Positions 6,034 to 13,581 of a stretch of DNA of 18,247 nt are shown here, piece after piece. A program made the translations under genes and the position numbers. The stretch's first letter is position 1. Each line of letters starts with the position of its first letter. Source of the stretch: TMED-70 sp036164085 (GTDB lineage: Bacteria; Chloroflexota; Dehalococcoidia; Lucifugimonadales; Lucifugimonadaceae); assembly GCA_036164085.1 (NCBI GenBank), contig JAYZJV010000010.1:1-18247 (forward strand), in the 5' to 3' direction. A model generated the notes under the pieces. That model was not told the origin of the DNA, ran no database searches, and was given only the letters and a program-made list of their open reading frames with translations.

Positions 6034-7379
6034 AAATCGCATGTTTATCTTTGGCTCCTTTATATGATGATTTTGTATTAGGAGGTTCCCAAAAAGTATT
6101 GACTGAGATTATTTTGGGCTTAAGAAACAATAAAATACAAGTAAGGGTTTTTTCACCAAAAGAATCAAATATAGATAAAGATTTTTTTATAGGAGATGTA
6201 AAAATTGAAAAAACTTTAAATTTATCGGGAACTTTTCCTTCACCATTTGAAATTCCTTTATATGAGATACAAGATTTAAGTGACAAGTTATCAACAATTT
6301 CTGATTGGGCTGATAGAATCTATTTACATGGTGATGGATGGTTTTTAAGAGATGAATTTTCTAATAAAATGATTATCAGCGGAATACATGATTTGGTATA
6401 TCAAGAATCTTTATCTTCCGTATTTTCTTTTTTTTCTAATAAGACTATCCTTCCTTCAAAGTACTTATTAAAAACAATTCACTCTTCGATAAATAAGAAA
6501 AATTTTGATTTAAACAATTTTTCTGTTATTCCAAATTCAATCAAATTGGGAAATACACATACAGTCAAAAAGAAAATTGATAAAACTTTAGTTCTTTTAT
6601 TTCCTCATAGGCCTGACCCTAGGAAAGGATTTACACAGGCTGTTATGATCGCCAATGAATTTAGAAAAACTGGGAATTGGGAAAAAGTAATTTTAAAATG
6701 TTCAAGATTTAATAAAACACTAAATAAGGATAAAAAAAATTTAGATTATTCAAGTGAAGATATTTATAAAGAATTTTTATCTAAGAATGGAGAAATACTT
6801 TTTAATGATTGGATCCCATATAAAAAAATGAGTGATTTTTATTCTTCTGGAGACCTAACTTTATGCCCAGGAGACTTTATTGAATCATTTGGATTAGTAC
6901 CTCTAGAATCAATAGCTAACAACACTCCTGCATTATGTAGTTCAGTAGGAGCATTTAGAGATCTTAGAAATTTTCCAGGGATTGAAGTTATACCTTATGG
7001 AGATATAAAAAGTTTTGTTGAAAAAGGAACCTTATTACTAAATAATCAAGATAAAATTTCTGAAGGGAAACAAATTGTTATAGATAAATTTTCAAATAAA
7101 AAAATGATTGATTCCTATGTAGAAAAATTTACTCACCCTAACATTAAAGAAAAACATGATTTTAATTATCATCAATCAGAATTAAACGATTTGTATCTAG
7201 CTCCTTGGTGTTCATTAGAAAATAATATGATTTATCATGATTATTTAGGATGGTTACCTAAAACTAAAAATAAGATTCAGTTCAAAGATTCAAACAAATT
7301 AGAGCTTGATAACAGTATAATTGAATACGGAATAAAAAAAAGAATTTTAATCCCTCGCTATATTGATGAATATACATAG
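6030..7379 (+). CDS. GT4-type glycosyltransferase with a C-terminal extension
   Basis: This 449-residue retaining GT-B enzyme probably transfers a sugar from a nucleotide-sugar donor. The N-terminal acceptor domain opens with MKIACLSLAPLYD and a glycine-rich GGSQKV turn (18-23). The donor half starts near the PHRPDPRKG segment (192-200), with Lys199 a likely phosphate contact, and contains the E-x7-E motif ESFGLVPLE (Glu285 to Glu293). After about residue 370 there is a further tail of roughly 75 residues containing LAPWCSLENN and YHDYLGWLP. I do not recognise this as a standard domain. No membrane helix is seen. The ATG overlaps the preceding stop. Acceptor and donor cannot be told from sequence; no polysaccharide cluster surrounds it. 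Downstream lie 59 nt before rplU. Confidence 0.85.
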   Translation: MKIACLSLAPLYDDFVLGGSQKVLTEIILGLRNNKIQVRVFSPKESNIDKDFFIGDVKIEKTLNLSGTFPSPFEIPLYEIQDLSDKLSTISDWADRIYLHGDGWFLRDEFSNKMIISGIHDLVYQESLSSVFSFFSNKTILPSKYLLKTIHSSINKKNFDLNNFSVIPNSIKLGNTHTVKKKIDKTLVLLFPHRPDPRKGFTQAVMIANEFRKTGNWEKVILKCSRFNKTLNKDKKNLDYSSEDIYKEFLSKNGEILFNDWIPYKKMSDFYSSGDLTLCPGDFIESFGLVPLESIANNTPALCSSVGAFRDLRNFPGIEVIPYGDIKSFVEKGTLLLNNQDKISEGKQIVIDKFSNKKMIDSYVEKFTHPNIKEKHDFNYHQSELNDLYLAPWCSLENNMIYHDYLGWLPKTKNKIQFKDSNKLELDNSIIEYGIKKRILIPRYIDEYT

Positions 7380-7438
7380 GAAAAATTTACTTTTTTTGTG
7401 TACAATTAAGTTTTGTACTTCCTTTGATTAGGTGGATT
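7380..7438 (+). promoter_or_regulatory. rplU leader with small inverted repeat and candidate promoter
   Basis: The 59-nt gap before rplU contains a T-run (7391-7397), then GTACAA (7400-7405) and its exact complement TTGTAC (7413-7418) around a 7-nt spacer. TACAAT at 7401-7406 is one base from a -10 consensus, but no -35 at good spacing is visible. The repeat could be a short leader hairpin, an operator or chance. AGGTGG at 7430-7435 is a Shine-Dalgarno-like sequence just before the ATG chosen for rplU. Confidence 0.35.
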
Positions 7439-7783
7439 ATGGACTATGCAATAATAAAAACCGGTGGTAAACAATATAGAGTTAGAGAAGGAGATTCTTT
7501 AACTGTGGAGAAACTTGATGGTAAATCAGGTGATCAGATATTATTCGAAGACGTTTTGATGACCTCATTAAAAGGTAAGGTAAGCATAGGAGAGCCTATA
7601 GTTAAAGGAGCGGTTGTCAAAGCTAAAATTGACGATCAAGCAAAAGCAAAGAAAGTTATTTCTCTTAGATATAAGAATAAAACTAGACACAGAGTAAAAA
7701 CAGGCCATAGACAGCAAATTACTAATGTAATTATAGAAAGTATTTCTATAAAAAAGGCAAGGAGTAAAACAAGTGGCACATAA
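7439..7783 (+). CDS. rplU: 50S ribosomal protein L21
   Basis: L21 is a 23S rRNA-binding protein of the large subunit. The start DYAIIKTGGKQYRVREGD matches the family's N-terminal signature, and the basic LRYKNKTRHRVKTGHRQ segment near the C-terminus is the rRNA-contacting region. I chose the ATG at 7439, giving 114 residues, because family members begin directly with M-x-AIIKTGGKQY and AGGTGG lies just upstream. An in-frame TTG at 7424 would add five atypical residues (MIRWI). The C-terminal end is slightly extended past the usual stop by a Lys/Ser-rich tail. It is the first gene of the rplU-rpmA-rpmE run and overlaps rpmA by 11 nt. Confidence 0.96.
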   Translation: MDYAIIKTGGKQYRVREGDSLTVEKLDGKSGDQILFEDVLMTSLKGKVSIGEPIVKGAVVKAKIDDQAKAKKVISLRYKNKTRHRVKTGHRQQITNVIIESISIKKARSKTSGT

Positions 7784-8042
7784 AAAAGGTGGAGGAACAA
7801 GTAGAAACGGTAGAGATAGTGCTGGGAAAAGGCTCGGAGTGAAGACTTTTGGTGGTAAGTTTGTAACTGCTGGATCTATTATAGTTAGACAAAGAGGGAC
7901 CAAGTTTTTACCAGGAGAGAATGTAGGCTTAGGAAGAGATCACACTTTATTTTCAAAAATAGATGGAATTGTTTCATTTGATTGGGCGTCTAAAGGCAAG
8001 AGAAGGCTAAATGTTTATACACATGAAAAGGTAAAAAATTGA
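7773..8042 (+). CDS. rpmA: 50S ribosomal protein L27
   Basis: L27 reaches the peptidyl-transferase centre with its flexible N-terminus. The protein is 89 residues and begins MAHKKGGGTSRNGRDS, the classic form. There is no N-terminal extension of the kind cleaved by Prp in Firmicutes, which argues against a Firmicute host. The remaining GKRLGVKTFGGKFVTAGSI and RQRGTKFLPGENVGLGRDHTL segments are near invariant in the family. The GTG start at 7773 is preceded by a strong AAGGAG (7759-7764) inside the end of rplU. Its stop overlaps the rpmE start as TTGA. Confidence 0.97.
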   Translation: MAHKKGGGTSRNGRDSAGKRLGVKTFGGKFVTAGSIIVRQRGTKFLPGENVGLGRDHTLFSKIDGIVSFDWASKGKRRLNVYTHEKVKN

Positions 8043-8242
8043 AAAAAGATACTCATCCAAATATTTTTCAAACAGAAGTTGTTTGTGCTTGTGGTACGAC
8101 TTCCTGGAAAACTCTATCAACTCGAGAAAAAATATCAGTAGAAATATGCAGTAGTTGCCATCCCGCTTGGACTGGAGAACAAAGAATTGTTGATACTGAA
8201 GGTAGAGTTGATCGAATGAAGAGAAGATATAATCTAAAGTAG
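8039..8242 (+). CDS. rpmE: 50S ribosomal protein L31, zinc-binding form
   Basis: The 67-residue L31 protein bridges the subunits at the intersubunit face. It is the C+ (zinc-ribbon) form: a Cys-Ala-Cys pair at 16-18 and Cys-x2-Cys followed by HP (37-41), then the standard TGEQRIVDTEGRVDRMKRRYN ending. The start is TTG at 8039, overlapping the rpmA TGA, with AAAAGG at 8026-8031 as ribosome binding site. An L31 that needs zinc implies that zinc shortage could affect this ribosome unless a C- paralogue exists elsewhere; none is in the window. Confidence 0.96.
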   Translation: MKKDTHPNIFQTEVVCACGTTSWKTLSTREKISVEICSSCHPAWTGEQRIVDTEGRVDRMKRRYNLK

Positions 8243-8248
8243 TCTTTT

Positions 8249-9136
8249 GTGAAGAAACATTTTTATGGTGGTCAAGCTGTTATTGAAGGTGTAATGATAA
8301 GAGGTGCCAGAAATTGTGTTGTTGCTGTACGAAATAAAAATAAAGAAATAATTCTTAGTCAAATAAAACTGCCCTCATTTACAAATTCATATTTCAAAAA
8401 AATTCCATTTATAAGAGGTTTAATTATATTAGTTGAAATGATGGTGATTGGTTTTAGATCTCTTTCAAAATCGTCAGAAATTCTTGAGCAAGCTGAACAA
8501 AATCAACTATCAAATCTAGAAAAATTTATTTCATTTGTTTTTAGCACCTTCTTTATATTATTTGTATTATCCGTATTCTTATTATTACCTCTTTTTCTAT
8601 CTGACAGGGTGATTTTTTTCGAGGATAATTTTGTTATTAACAATATTATTGAAGGCTTAGTTAGATTGTTATTTTTCATAGCATATGTTTATCTTATTGG
8701 ACTAAATAAAGATATAAAAAGAGTATTTGCATATCACGGAGCTGAGCATAAAACTATTGCTGCATATGAACATAATCAGAAATTAAACTTAAATAATATT
8801 GATAAAATCCAAAACTATAATAAGGAACATCCTAGATGTGGAACAAGTTTTATTATGACAGTAATATTAGTTTCTATAGTACTTCATGTTTTTATCCCTA
8901 GAGAACCATTATTGCTTTTGTATTCTTCAAGATTATTTTTGTTCCCAATAATAGCTGGAATATCATATGAATTGATAAGATTTTCAAGTATAACATCAGA
9001 AAATTTTTTATCTAAACTTTTATCACTACCTAATATATTGATGCAAAAACTAACTACAGCAGAACCAGATGAAGAAATGGTTGAAGTAGCCATTGCAGCG
9101 ATCAATGAATCTATAAGATTAGATAATTTAGATTAG
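8249..9136 (+). CDS. DUF1385 family membrane protein (YqhQ-like)
   Basis: A 295-residue integral membrane protein of the DUF1385 family, whose function is unknown. It opens with the signature FYGGQAVIEGVMIRGARN (5-22). Hydrophobic segments lie at about 95-117, 133-151, 199-216 and 225-243. Between the second and third is the conserved HGAEHK (163-168), and HPRCGTSF (194-201) leads into the third. The clustered His, Glu and Cys residues could bind a metal, but that is inference. Rpm E next to DUF1385, often followed by prfA and prmC, is a familiar order in Firmicutes and Chloroflexi; here prfA does not follow. The GTG at 8249 is the start, 6 nt after rpmE. The gene ends 4 nt before the end of the convergent hisIE. 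Confidence 0.9.
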   Translation: MKKHFYGGQAVIEGVMIRGARNCVVAVRNKNKEIILSQIKLPSFTNSYFKKIPFIRGLIILVEMMVIGFRSLSKSSEILEQAEQNQLSNLEKFISFVFSTFFILFVLSVFLLLPLFLSDRVIFFEDNFVINNIIEGLVRLLFFIAYVYLIGLNKDIKRVFAYHGAEHKTIAAYEHNQKLNLNNIDKIQNYNKEHPRCGTSFIMTVILVSIVLHVFIPREPLLLLYSSRLFLFPIIAGISYELIRFSSITSENFLSKLLSLPNILMQKLTTAEPDEEMVEVAIAAINESIRLDNLD

Positions 9137-9140
9137 ACTA

Positions 9141-9749
9141 TTAGTTAGACTTATTATGTCTTTTAGAAAGCTCTCTTATAACTTCATTGAAACTTATTTC
9201 TTCATTCGCTAGTAATACTAGAAGATGATAAATTAGGTCTGCAGATTCATAAATCAAATCACTTCTTTTTTCTGCTAATGAAGCTATTATAACTTCCGAA
9301 GCTTCTTCGCCTAATTTTTTGCTGATTTTTTTAATGCCTTCATTGAAAAGTTCGGTTGTATACGAATTTTTTGGTTTATTAAGTTTTCTTGATTGAATCA
9401 ATTTTTCTAAATATTCTATATTGAATTCATTGTTTTCATATTCATCTAATGAGTCATCAAAACAAGATTCATTAAGTGTATGACAAGTAGGACCATCTGG
9501 TTTTACTTGTATAAGAATTGAGTCATTATCACAATCTAGTTTTATTTCATCTACTCTTAAATAGTTTTTAGAACTTTCACCTTTTTCCCAAAGTCTATTT
9601 TTTGATCTAGAATAAAACCAAACATTTTTTGTTTCTATGGTTTTTTTAAATGCTTCTTCATTCATCCAACCCATCATTAAAACTTTTCTCGATAATGAAT
9701 TTTGAATAATTACAGGGAGTAAATTATGTTTTTTAAAATCTGGCTTCAT
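9141..9749 (-). CDS. hisIE: Bifunctional phosphoribosyl-AMP cyclohydrolase / phosphoribosyl-ATP pyrophosphatase
   Basis: This fused enzyme carries out steps 2 and 3 of histidine synthesis: HisE removes pyrophosphate from PR-ATP and HisI opens the adenine ring of PR-AMP. The HisI half (about 1-105) has MGWMNEEAF, FYSRSKNRLWEKGE, the metal-binding Asp72-x-Asp74-x-Asp76, and Cys89-His90 with Cys96 for zinc. The HisE half (about 113-202) is the all-alpha MazG-like domain with KLGEEASE (145-152) and ESADLIYH (168-175). The length of 202 is normal for the fusion. It is the last gene of the his run, 4 nt after the HAD gene, and converges on the DUF1385 gene with 4 nt between stops. Confidence 0.97.
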   Translation of the reverse strand: MKPDFKKHNLLPVIIQNSLSRKVLMMGWMNEEAFKKTIETKNVWFYSRSKNRLWEKGESSKNYLRVDEIKLDCDNDSILIQVKPDGPTCHTLNESCFDDSLDEYENNEFNIEYLEKLIQSRKLNKPKNSYTTELFNEGIKKISKKLGEEASEVIIASLAEKRSDLIYESADLIYHLLVLLANEEISFNEVIRELSKRHNKSN

Positions 9750-9753
9750 CTTT

Positions 9754-10470
9754 TTATTTTTTTATGATTTCATAAAGTTGAATTAAATTAGAAATTGAAA
9801 TGAAATTTTTATCTTCACTAATTTCATTATATACTGACCTATCTATTAGAAATGGTTGCATTCCAACTGAACTGGAGCCTAAAACATCATCAAACTCTTT
9901 ATCCCCAACATACCAACAATCTGAAGGATCTAAATTATTGTCCTTAACTAATCTCATGAAGATTCTTGGATCTGGCTTGTATAACTTTGCTGATTCTGAG
10001 GACAAAATATAGTCAAAATTAAAACCTATTCTATCTAATACTGGATTTAAGAAATCATTATCAGCATTTGAAATAACTCCTAATTTACAATAATTAGATA
10101 GTTTATTTAAATATTCCAAGGTGTCTTCATAGGGTTTATTTTTAGCCATATTCAATACACATTTCCTAGATAGATGACTAGAGTCCCCTTTTAGATTCAA
10201 ATTGACTAATACTTTTTCAAAACAATCTGACCATGCATCTTCGTAGGTTTTAAATTTTGGGTTAAGTTTCAAATCTTTAAGATTTGTTCTTTTTTCTCTA
10301 AATAAAACTTCTTCAGTTTTCCAAACCTTCCATAGACTATTAGGGTCTATATTCCATTTGTTATTCTTAACTAGCTCATTAAATAAAGCTATCCAACTAG
10401 ATATTTCATTTTCTACAATTGTTTCAAAACAGTCAAATAGAATTATTGATGGAGGTTCTTTAATAATCAT
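9754..10470 (-). CDS. HAD-superfamily (subfamily IA) hydrolase inside the his cluster
   Basis: This 238-residue HAD-fold protein has nucleophile Asp13 in LFDCFETIV, motif II Ser134 in GVISNAD, motif III Lys165 in KLYKPDPRIF, and acidic motif IV YVGDKEFDD (187-195). The cap lies between about 20 and 120. The residue two after the nucleophile, normally an acid/base Asp in phosphatases, is Phe15; D-x-F/Y-x-T is the layout of haloacid-dehalogenase-like members. It overlaps hisF by 4 nt (ATGA) and lies 4 nt before hisIE. Position suggests histidinol-phosphatase, a step for which no gene is otherwise visible here. The missing Asp15 argues against an efficient phosphatase, so a dehalogenase-like or other role remains possible. 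Fold certain, substrate unknown. Confidence 0.85.
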   Translation of the reverse strand: MIIKEPPSIILFDCFETIVENEISSWIALFNELVKNNKWNIDPNSLWKVWKTEEVLFREKRTNLKDLKLNPKFKTYEDAWSDCFEKVLVNLNLKGDSSHLSRKCVLNMAKNKPYEDTLEYLNKLSNYCKLGVISNADNDFLNPVLDRIGFNFDYILSSESAKLYKPDPRIFMRLVKDNNLDPSDCWYVGDKEFDDVLGSSSVGMQPFLIDRSVYNEISEDKNFISISNLIQLYEIIKK

Positions 10471-11222
10471 AATCTTACTTGGATTTTCCTTTCGTTTAAA
10501 AATTCTTTTGCTTGTTTTATTGTAAATTCTCCATAATGAAAAATACTAGCAGCTAAAACAGCGTCAGCATTTCCAATTGATAAAGCTTCAACTAAATGCT
10601 CTAATTTTCCAGCTCCACCTGAAGCTATAAGTGGGATGGAAATTTTTTCATTAATTTTAGATAAAAGATCAAGGTCATAGCCATCATGCGAACCATCTTT
10701 ATCCATACTTGTTAGTAAGATTTCCCCTGCACCATTGTCTTCTACTATTTGGACCCAATCCATCACATCTATATTGGTAATTTTTCTTCCTCCGTGAGTA
10801 AAAACAATCCACTTAGATCCTATTTTCTTTACATCTATCGCGCTTACTACACATTGTGCCCCAAATTCTTTAGAGCATAGTGTTATCAATTTAGGATTAT
10901 TTACAGCTGAGGAATTAATAGAAACTTTATCTGCTCCCGCTTCTAACATTATTTTCATATCTTCAACTTCTCTAATTCCTCCTCCAACTGTTAGTGGTAT
11001 AAAGACTTGTGAAGACACCTTTTTTACAACATCTACAAGTGTTTTCCTATTTTCATGTGTTGCTGTGATATCTAGAAATACTAATTCATCTGCACCTTCT
11101 TTATTGTAAAATGTGGCTAATTCAGAAGGATCTCCAGCATCTCTAATATTTACAAAATTTGTCCCTTTAACAACTCTTCCGTTATCTATATCCAAGCAAG
11201 GAATTATTCTTTTACTTAGCAT
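10467..11222 (-). CDS. hisF: Imidazole glycerol phosphate synthase, cyclase subunit
   Basis: HisF is the TIM-barrel half of imidazole glycerol phosphate synthase. It uses ammonia made by HisH to turn PRFAR into IGP and AICAR, linking histidine and purine synthesis. The protein is 251 residues. The two catalytic aspartates fall at the canonical numbers, Asp11 (IIPCLDIDNGRVVKG) and Asp130 (SAIDVKK). Phosphate-binding loops TVGGGIRE (78-85) and IASGGAG are intact. The order hisH-hisA-hisF-(HAD)-hisIE keeps both synthase subunits in one transcript, with hisA between them. It is 4 nt after hisA and overlaps the HAD gene by 4 nt. Confidence 0.98.
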   Translation of the reverse strand: MLSKRIIPCLDIDNGRVVKGTNFVNIRDAGDPSELATFYNKEGADELVFLDITATHENRKTLVDVVKKVSSQVFIPLTVGGGIREVEDMKIMLEAGADKVSINSSAVNNPKLITLCSKEFGAQCVVSAIDVKKIGSKWIVFTHGGRKITNIDVMDWVQIVEDNGAGEILLTSMDKDGSHDGYDLDLLSKINEKISIPLIASGGAGKLEHLVEALSIGNADAVLAASIFHYGEFTIKQAKEFLNERKIQVRL

Positions 11223-11226
11223 GTTT

Positions 11227-11937
11227 TTAAATTTTCTTTAAAAGATTTTTAAGTTCAATTTTACCAGTATAGATCGACATGCCTAATATAGCACAGTCGA
11301 TTCCAATCTGTTTTAATTTAGTGACATCATCTATATTGGAAATTCCTCCAGCAATATATAATTCAGATTTGCAAATTTTTCTGAACTCAGCAATGTATTC
11401 AAAATTAGGATGCGACATAGTGCCATCTTTTTCTATATCTGTGTAAATGAAATTTTCACAACCCTTTTCTTGCAATTCAATAACTAGGTCCATAATTTCT
11501 ATTTCTGAGTCTTTTAACCATCCTTTGGTCTTAATTTTTCCATTTAAAGCATCAATACTAACAATTATTCTAGATTTATACTTACTTATAGCTTTAAAAA
11601 CATCTGATTTATTTTCTAATGCTGCTGTACCAAAAATAATTTTTTCAACACCTAAATTTAAGAAAGATTCAGCCTTCTCCAATGTTCTAATTCCTCCGCC
11701 AATTTGAATTTTTAGATTTGTTTTGTTTATGATTTTTTCAATATTTTCCTTGACAGTGGATTTACCATCTTTTGCTCCATCCAGATCAATTATATGGACA
11801 TATTTACTACCCATATTTTCAAAGTTTTTAGCAACTTTATATGGGTCTTCATCAAATACAACTTCATCTTCATAATTACCTTTGATTAATCGAACACATT
11901 TGCCTTTTCTAATATCTATTGCGGGAAAGATTTTCAT
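11227..11937 (-). CDS. hisA: ProFAR isomerase (HisA)
   Basis: HisA converts ProFAR to PRFAR, an Amadori rearrangement in histidine synthesis, on a TIM barrel homologous to HisF. In 236 residues it shows the first-strand Asp8 (FPAIDIRKGKCVRL), the GGGIRT phosphate loop (80-85), Asp129 in SIDALNGK with the KTKGW segment after it, the YTDIEKDGTM loop that carries the second catalytic aspartate, and IAGGISN. The KTKGW context fits HisA rather than the dual-specificity PriA, but substrate range cannot be settled by eye; this matters because trpF is not in view. AGGAC about 5 nt before the ATG is a good ribosome binding site within the end of hisH. Confidence 0.96.
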   Translation of the reverse strand: MKIFPAIDIRKGKCVRLIKGNYEDEVVFDEDPYKVAKNFENMGSKYVHIIDLDGAKDGKSTVKENIEKIINKTNLKIQIGGGIRTLEKAESFLNLGVEKIIFGTAALENKSDVFKAISKYKSRIIVSIDALNGKIKTKGWLKDSEIEIMDLVIELQEKGCENFIYTDIEKDGTMSHPNFEYIAEFRKICKSELYIAGGISNIDDVTKLKQIGIDCAILGMSIYTGKIELKNLLKKI

Positions 11938-11938
11938 A

Positions 11939-12571
11939 TTAAGTCCTATTTATCAAATTAATAAAATTTTCATAAATTTTTAAACCTATTTTAGAACTTT
12001 TTTCAGGATGGAATTGAACGGCATATAGATTTTCTTTTTCTATAGATCCGACTATTTCAGTTGAATACTTTGATTTGCTTGTGATTATATTTTTTTTAGA
12101 AGGGATACATTGAAAAGAATGCACAAAATAAAAATCACTTTTGTCTTGAATTTTAGAAAAAAGTTTTGAGTTTCTTGAGATTTCTAATTGATTCCAACCC
12201 ATATGTGGAATTTTATATCTATTGTTTTCATTATCATATTCAGGGATTTTTATTACCTCACCTTCAACTAATCCTAATCCAGGTAAATTTCCTTCTTCTG
12301 ATTTTTCAAATAAGATTTGCATCCCCACACAAATGCATAAAATAGGTTTTCCTGACTTATAAAATTCTAAAATAGTTTTATCTAGTTTTGACTTATAAAT
12401 ATTTTTTAAAACCGTATCTGTGGAACTCACACCAGGAATAATTAATGCCTTACTGCTCAAAACTTCTTTTTTTGAAGATGTAATAATATTATCTTCTTCA
12501 TAAATATCTACAGCTTTTTTTACGCTATGGAAATTAGCTGATTTTGTGTCAAGAATGGAAACAATTGGCAT
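11939..12571 (-). CDS. hisH: Imidazole glycerol phosphate synthase, glutamine amidotransferase subunit
   Basis: HisH hydrolyses glutamine and channels ammonia to HisF. The 210-residue class I GATase has the full triad: Cys81 in LCICVGMQ, and His188 with Glu190 in AVQFHPEKSS. Other family marks are PGVSS (46-50), where most relatives have PGVG, the PHMGWNQL segment (122-129) and FVHSF (149-153), which lies next to the active site. These intact residues contrast with the degenerate GATase-like protein upstream of gyrA. It follows the cobalamin adenosyltransferase by 3 nt and precedes hisA by 1 nt. Confidence 0.97.
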   Translation of the reverse strand: MPIVSILDTKSANFHSVKKAVDIYEEDNIITSSKKEVLSSKALIIPGVSSTDTVLKNIYKSKLDKTILEFYKSGKPILCICVGMQILFEKSEEGNLPGLGLVEGEVIKIPEYDNENNRYKIPHMGWNQLEISRNSKLFSKIQDKSDFYFVHSFQCIPSKKNIITSKSKYSTEIVGSIEKENLYAVQFHPEKSSKIGLKIYENFINLINRT

Positions 12572-12574
12572 GAT

Positions 12575-13135
12575 TTATTCCGATGCTCTAATATATTCAT
12601 TATCTTTATCTATATATCTAGCAAGAATAAAAAGTAAATCACTCAACCTATTAAGAAGAACTAGATTCAAATGATTATTAAGAAGATTTTTTTCTTTTAC
12701 TTTTACACATAATCTTTCTGCTTTTCTACAAATTGTTCTTGATATATCTACATAAGAAGAGGCCTCACTTGATCCAGGTAAAACAAAAAAGTTTATGTCT
12801 GGTGAATTTTTTTGAAAATAATCAATATAATTTTCCGTTTCTTTGATCATATCTTCAGATATAAATTTGTATTTCTGCTTCATTTCCTCATATTTTTTTT
12901 TGGGACAAGCTATTTCACTTGAAATGATAAATAATTTTCTTTGAATATTGAGAATGATTTTTTCAACTTCTGTAATATTTTGATTTTTGAGGATTGATTT
13001 TGCAACGCCTAAATTTGACATGCATTCATCTATGACTCCATAGCATTCAACTCTTATGTCATTTTTTGAAACCTTTTCACCAAATAGTAAAAATGTTTCT
13101 CCTTTATCCCCACTTCTTGTATATAACTTAACCAA
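12575..13135 (-). CDS. PduO-type ATP:cob(I)alamin adenosyltransferase
   Basis: The enzyme moves the 5'-deoxyadenosyl group of ATP onto cob(I)alamin, giving adenosylcobalamin; PduO-type members are trimers of five-helix bundles. The N-terminal ATP-binding stretch LYTRSGDKGETFLLFG (4-19) followed by VSKNDIRVECYGVIDE (22-37) is diagnostic. So are the FVLPGSSEAS block, the RTICRKAERL helix carrying the catalytic Arg, and LNRLSDLLFILARY near the end. Length (186) is normal. The start is TTG at 13133-13135, placed by the family's M-V-K-L-YTR beginning. It heads the run into hisH with a 3-nt gap, though there is no pathway link to histidine; shared transcription is the likely reason. It implies B12-dependent enzymes elsewhere in the genome. 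Confidence 0.93.
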   Translation of the reverse strand: MVKLYTRSGDKGETFLLFGEKVSKNDIRVECYGVIDECMSNLGVAKSILKNQNITEVEKIILNIQRKLFIISSEIACPKKKYEEMKQKYKFISEDMIKETENYIDYFQKNSPDINFFVLPGSSEASSYVDISRTICRKAERLCVKVKEKNLLNNHLNLVLLNRLSDLLFILARYIDKDNEYIRASE

Positions 13136-13233
13136 ATCTTTTACTTTTTATTTATTATTTATATAATAAATGGTACAGTTAATTTTGAAATTTATAATAA
13201 AAAATTTACATATAAAACCATTTCTTATTCATA
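13136..13233. promoter_or_regulatory. Divergent promoter region (adenosyltransferase-his operon / Fe-S carrier)
   Basis: At 98 nt this is the longest gap in the window and should drive both divergent transcripts. TATAAT occurs at 13162-13167 and at 13193-13198. For the rightward gene, TTGAAA (13185-13190) with an AT-rich TACATA/TATAAA around 13207-13216 is another possible pair. Leftward -10-like TATAAA can be read from 13196-13191. The base composition makes all of these weak. No Shine-Dalgarno is visible before the ATG at 13234. No IscR-type or B12-riboswitch signature is seen; the gap is too short for a cobalamin riboswitch. Confidence 0.4.
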
Positions 13234-13581
13234 ATGGAAAAAAATATCCCTATAAATACAATCCAAATTTCTGAAAAAGCTTGTCAAAAAGTTAAGGAAT
13301 TTGCTAACAATGAATCAAGAGATAAATTTGGTCTAAAAGTTGCAGTTAAAGGTGGCGGTTGCTCAGGATTGCAATATATTTTAGAAATTGTAGAAGGACC
13401 AGAAGAATCTGATAAAGTTATTTCTCAAAATGGACTTGAAGTATATATCCCTAAAAAAGCTTATGTATACTTAGCTGGAACTTACCTAGACTATTCAGAC
13501 GGATTAAATGGTAAAGGTTTTGAATTTAAGAATCCAAATGCTAAATCTTCTTGTGGATGTGGGGATTCTTTTTCAGTATAA
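13234..13581 (+). CDS. A-type iron-sulfur carrier protein (HesB/IscA/ErpA family)
   Basis: This 115-residue protein accepts Fe-S clusters from a scaffold and passes them to apo-enzymes. The three cluster-ligand cysteines are present: Cys43 in KGGGCSGLQY, and Cys107 and Cys109 in SSCGCGDSFSV at the C-terminus. The strand order and length match ErpA/IscA. I cannot separate ErpA, IscA and SufA from sequence alone, so no symbol is assigned. The YgfZ-like gene begins on the base after its TAA, so the two are very likely co-translated and act together in 4Fe-4S maturation. Translation starts at ATG 13234 without a clear ribosome binding site. Confidence 0.95.
   Translation: MEKNIPINTIQISEKACQKVKEFANNESRDKFGLKVAVKGGGCSGLQYILEIVEGPEESDKVISQNGLEVYIPKKAYVYLAGTYLDYSDGLNGKGFEFKNPNAKSSCGCGDSFSV

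Noticed and set aside
6005..6286. 93-codon minus-strand open frame at the start of the glycosyltransferase gene
   Set aside because: Antisense to a clear glycosyltransferase; no ribosome binding site or motif.
7424..7438. Upstream TTG start for rplU
   Set aside because: It would add five residues not found at the start of L21; the ATG at 7439 matches the family start and has AGGTGG before it.
7568..7903. 111-codon minus-strand open frame over rplU and rpmA
   Set aside because: Antisense shadow of two certain ribosomal-protein genes.
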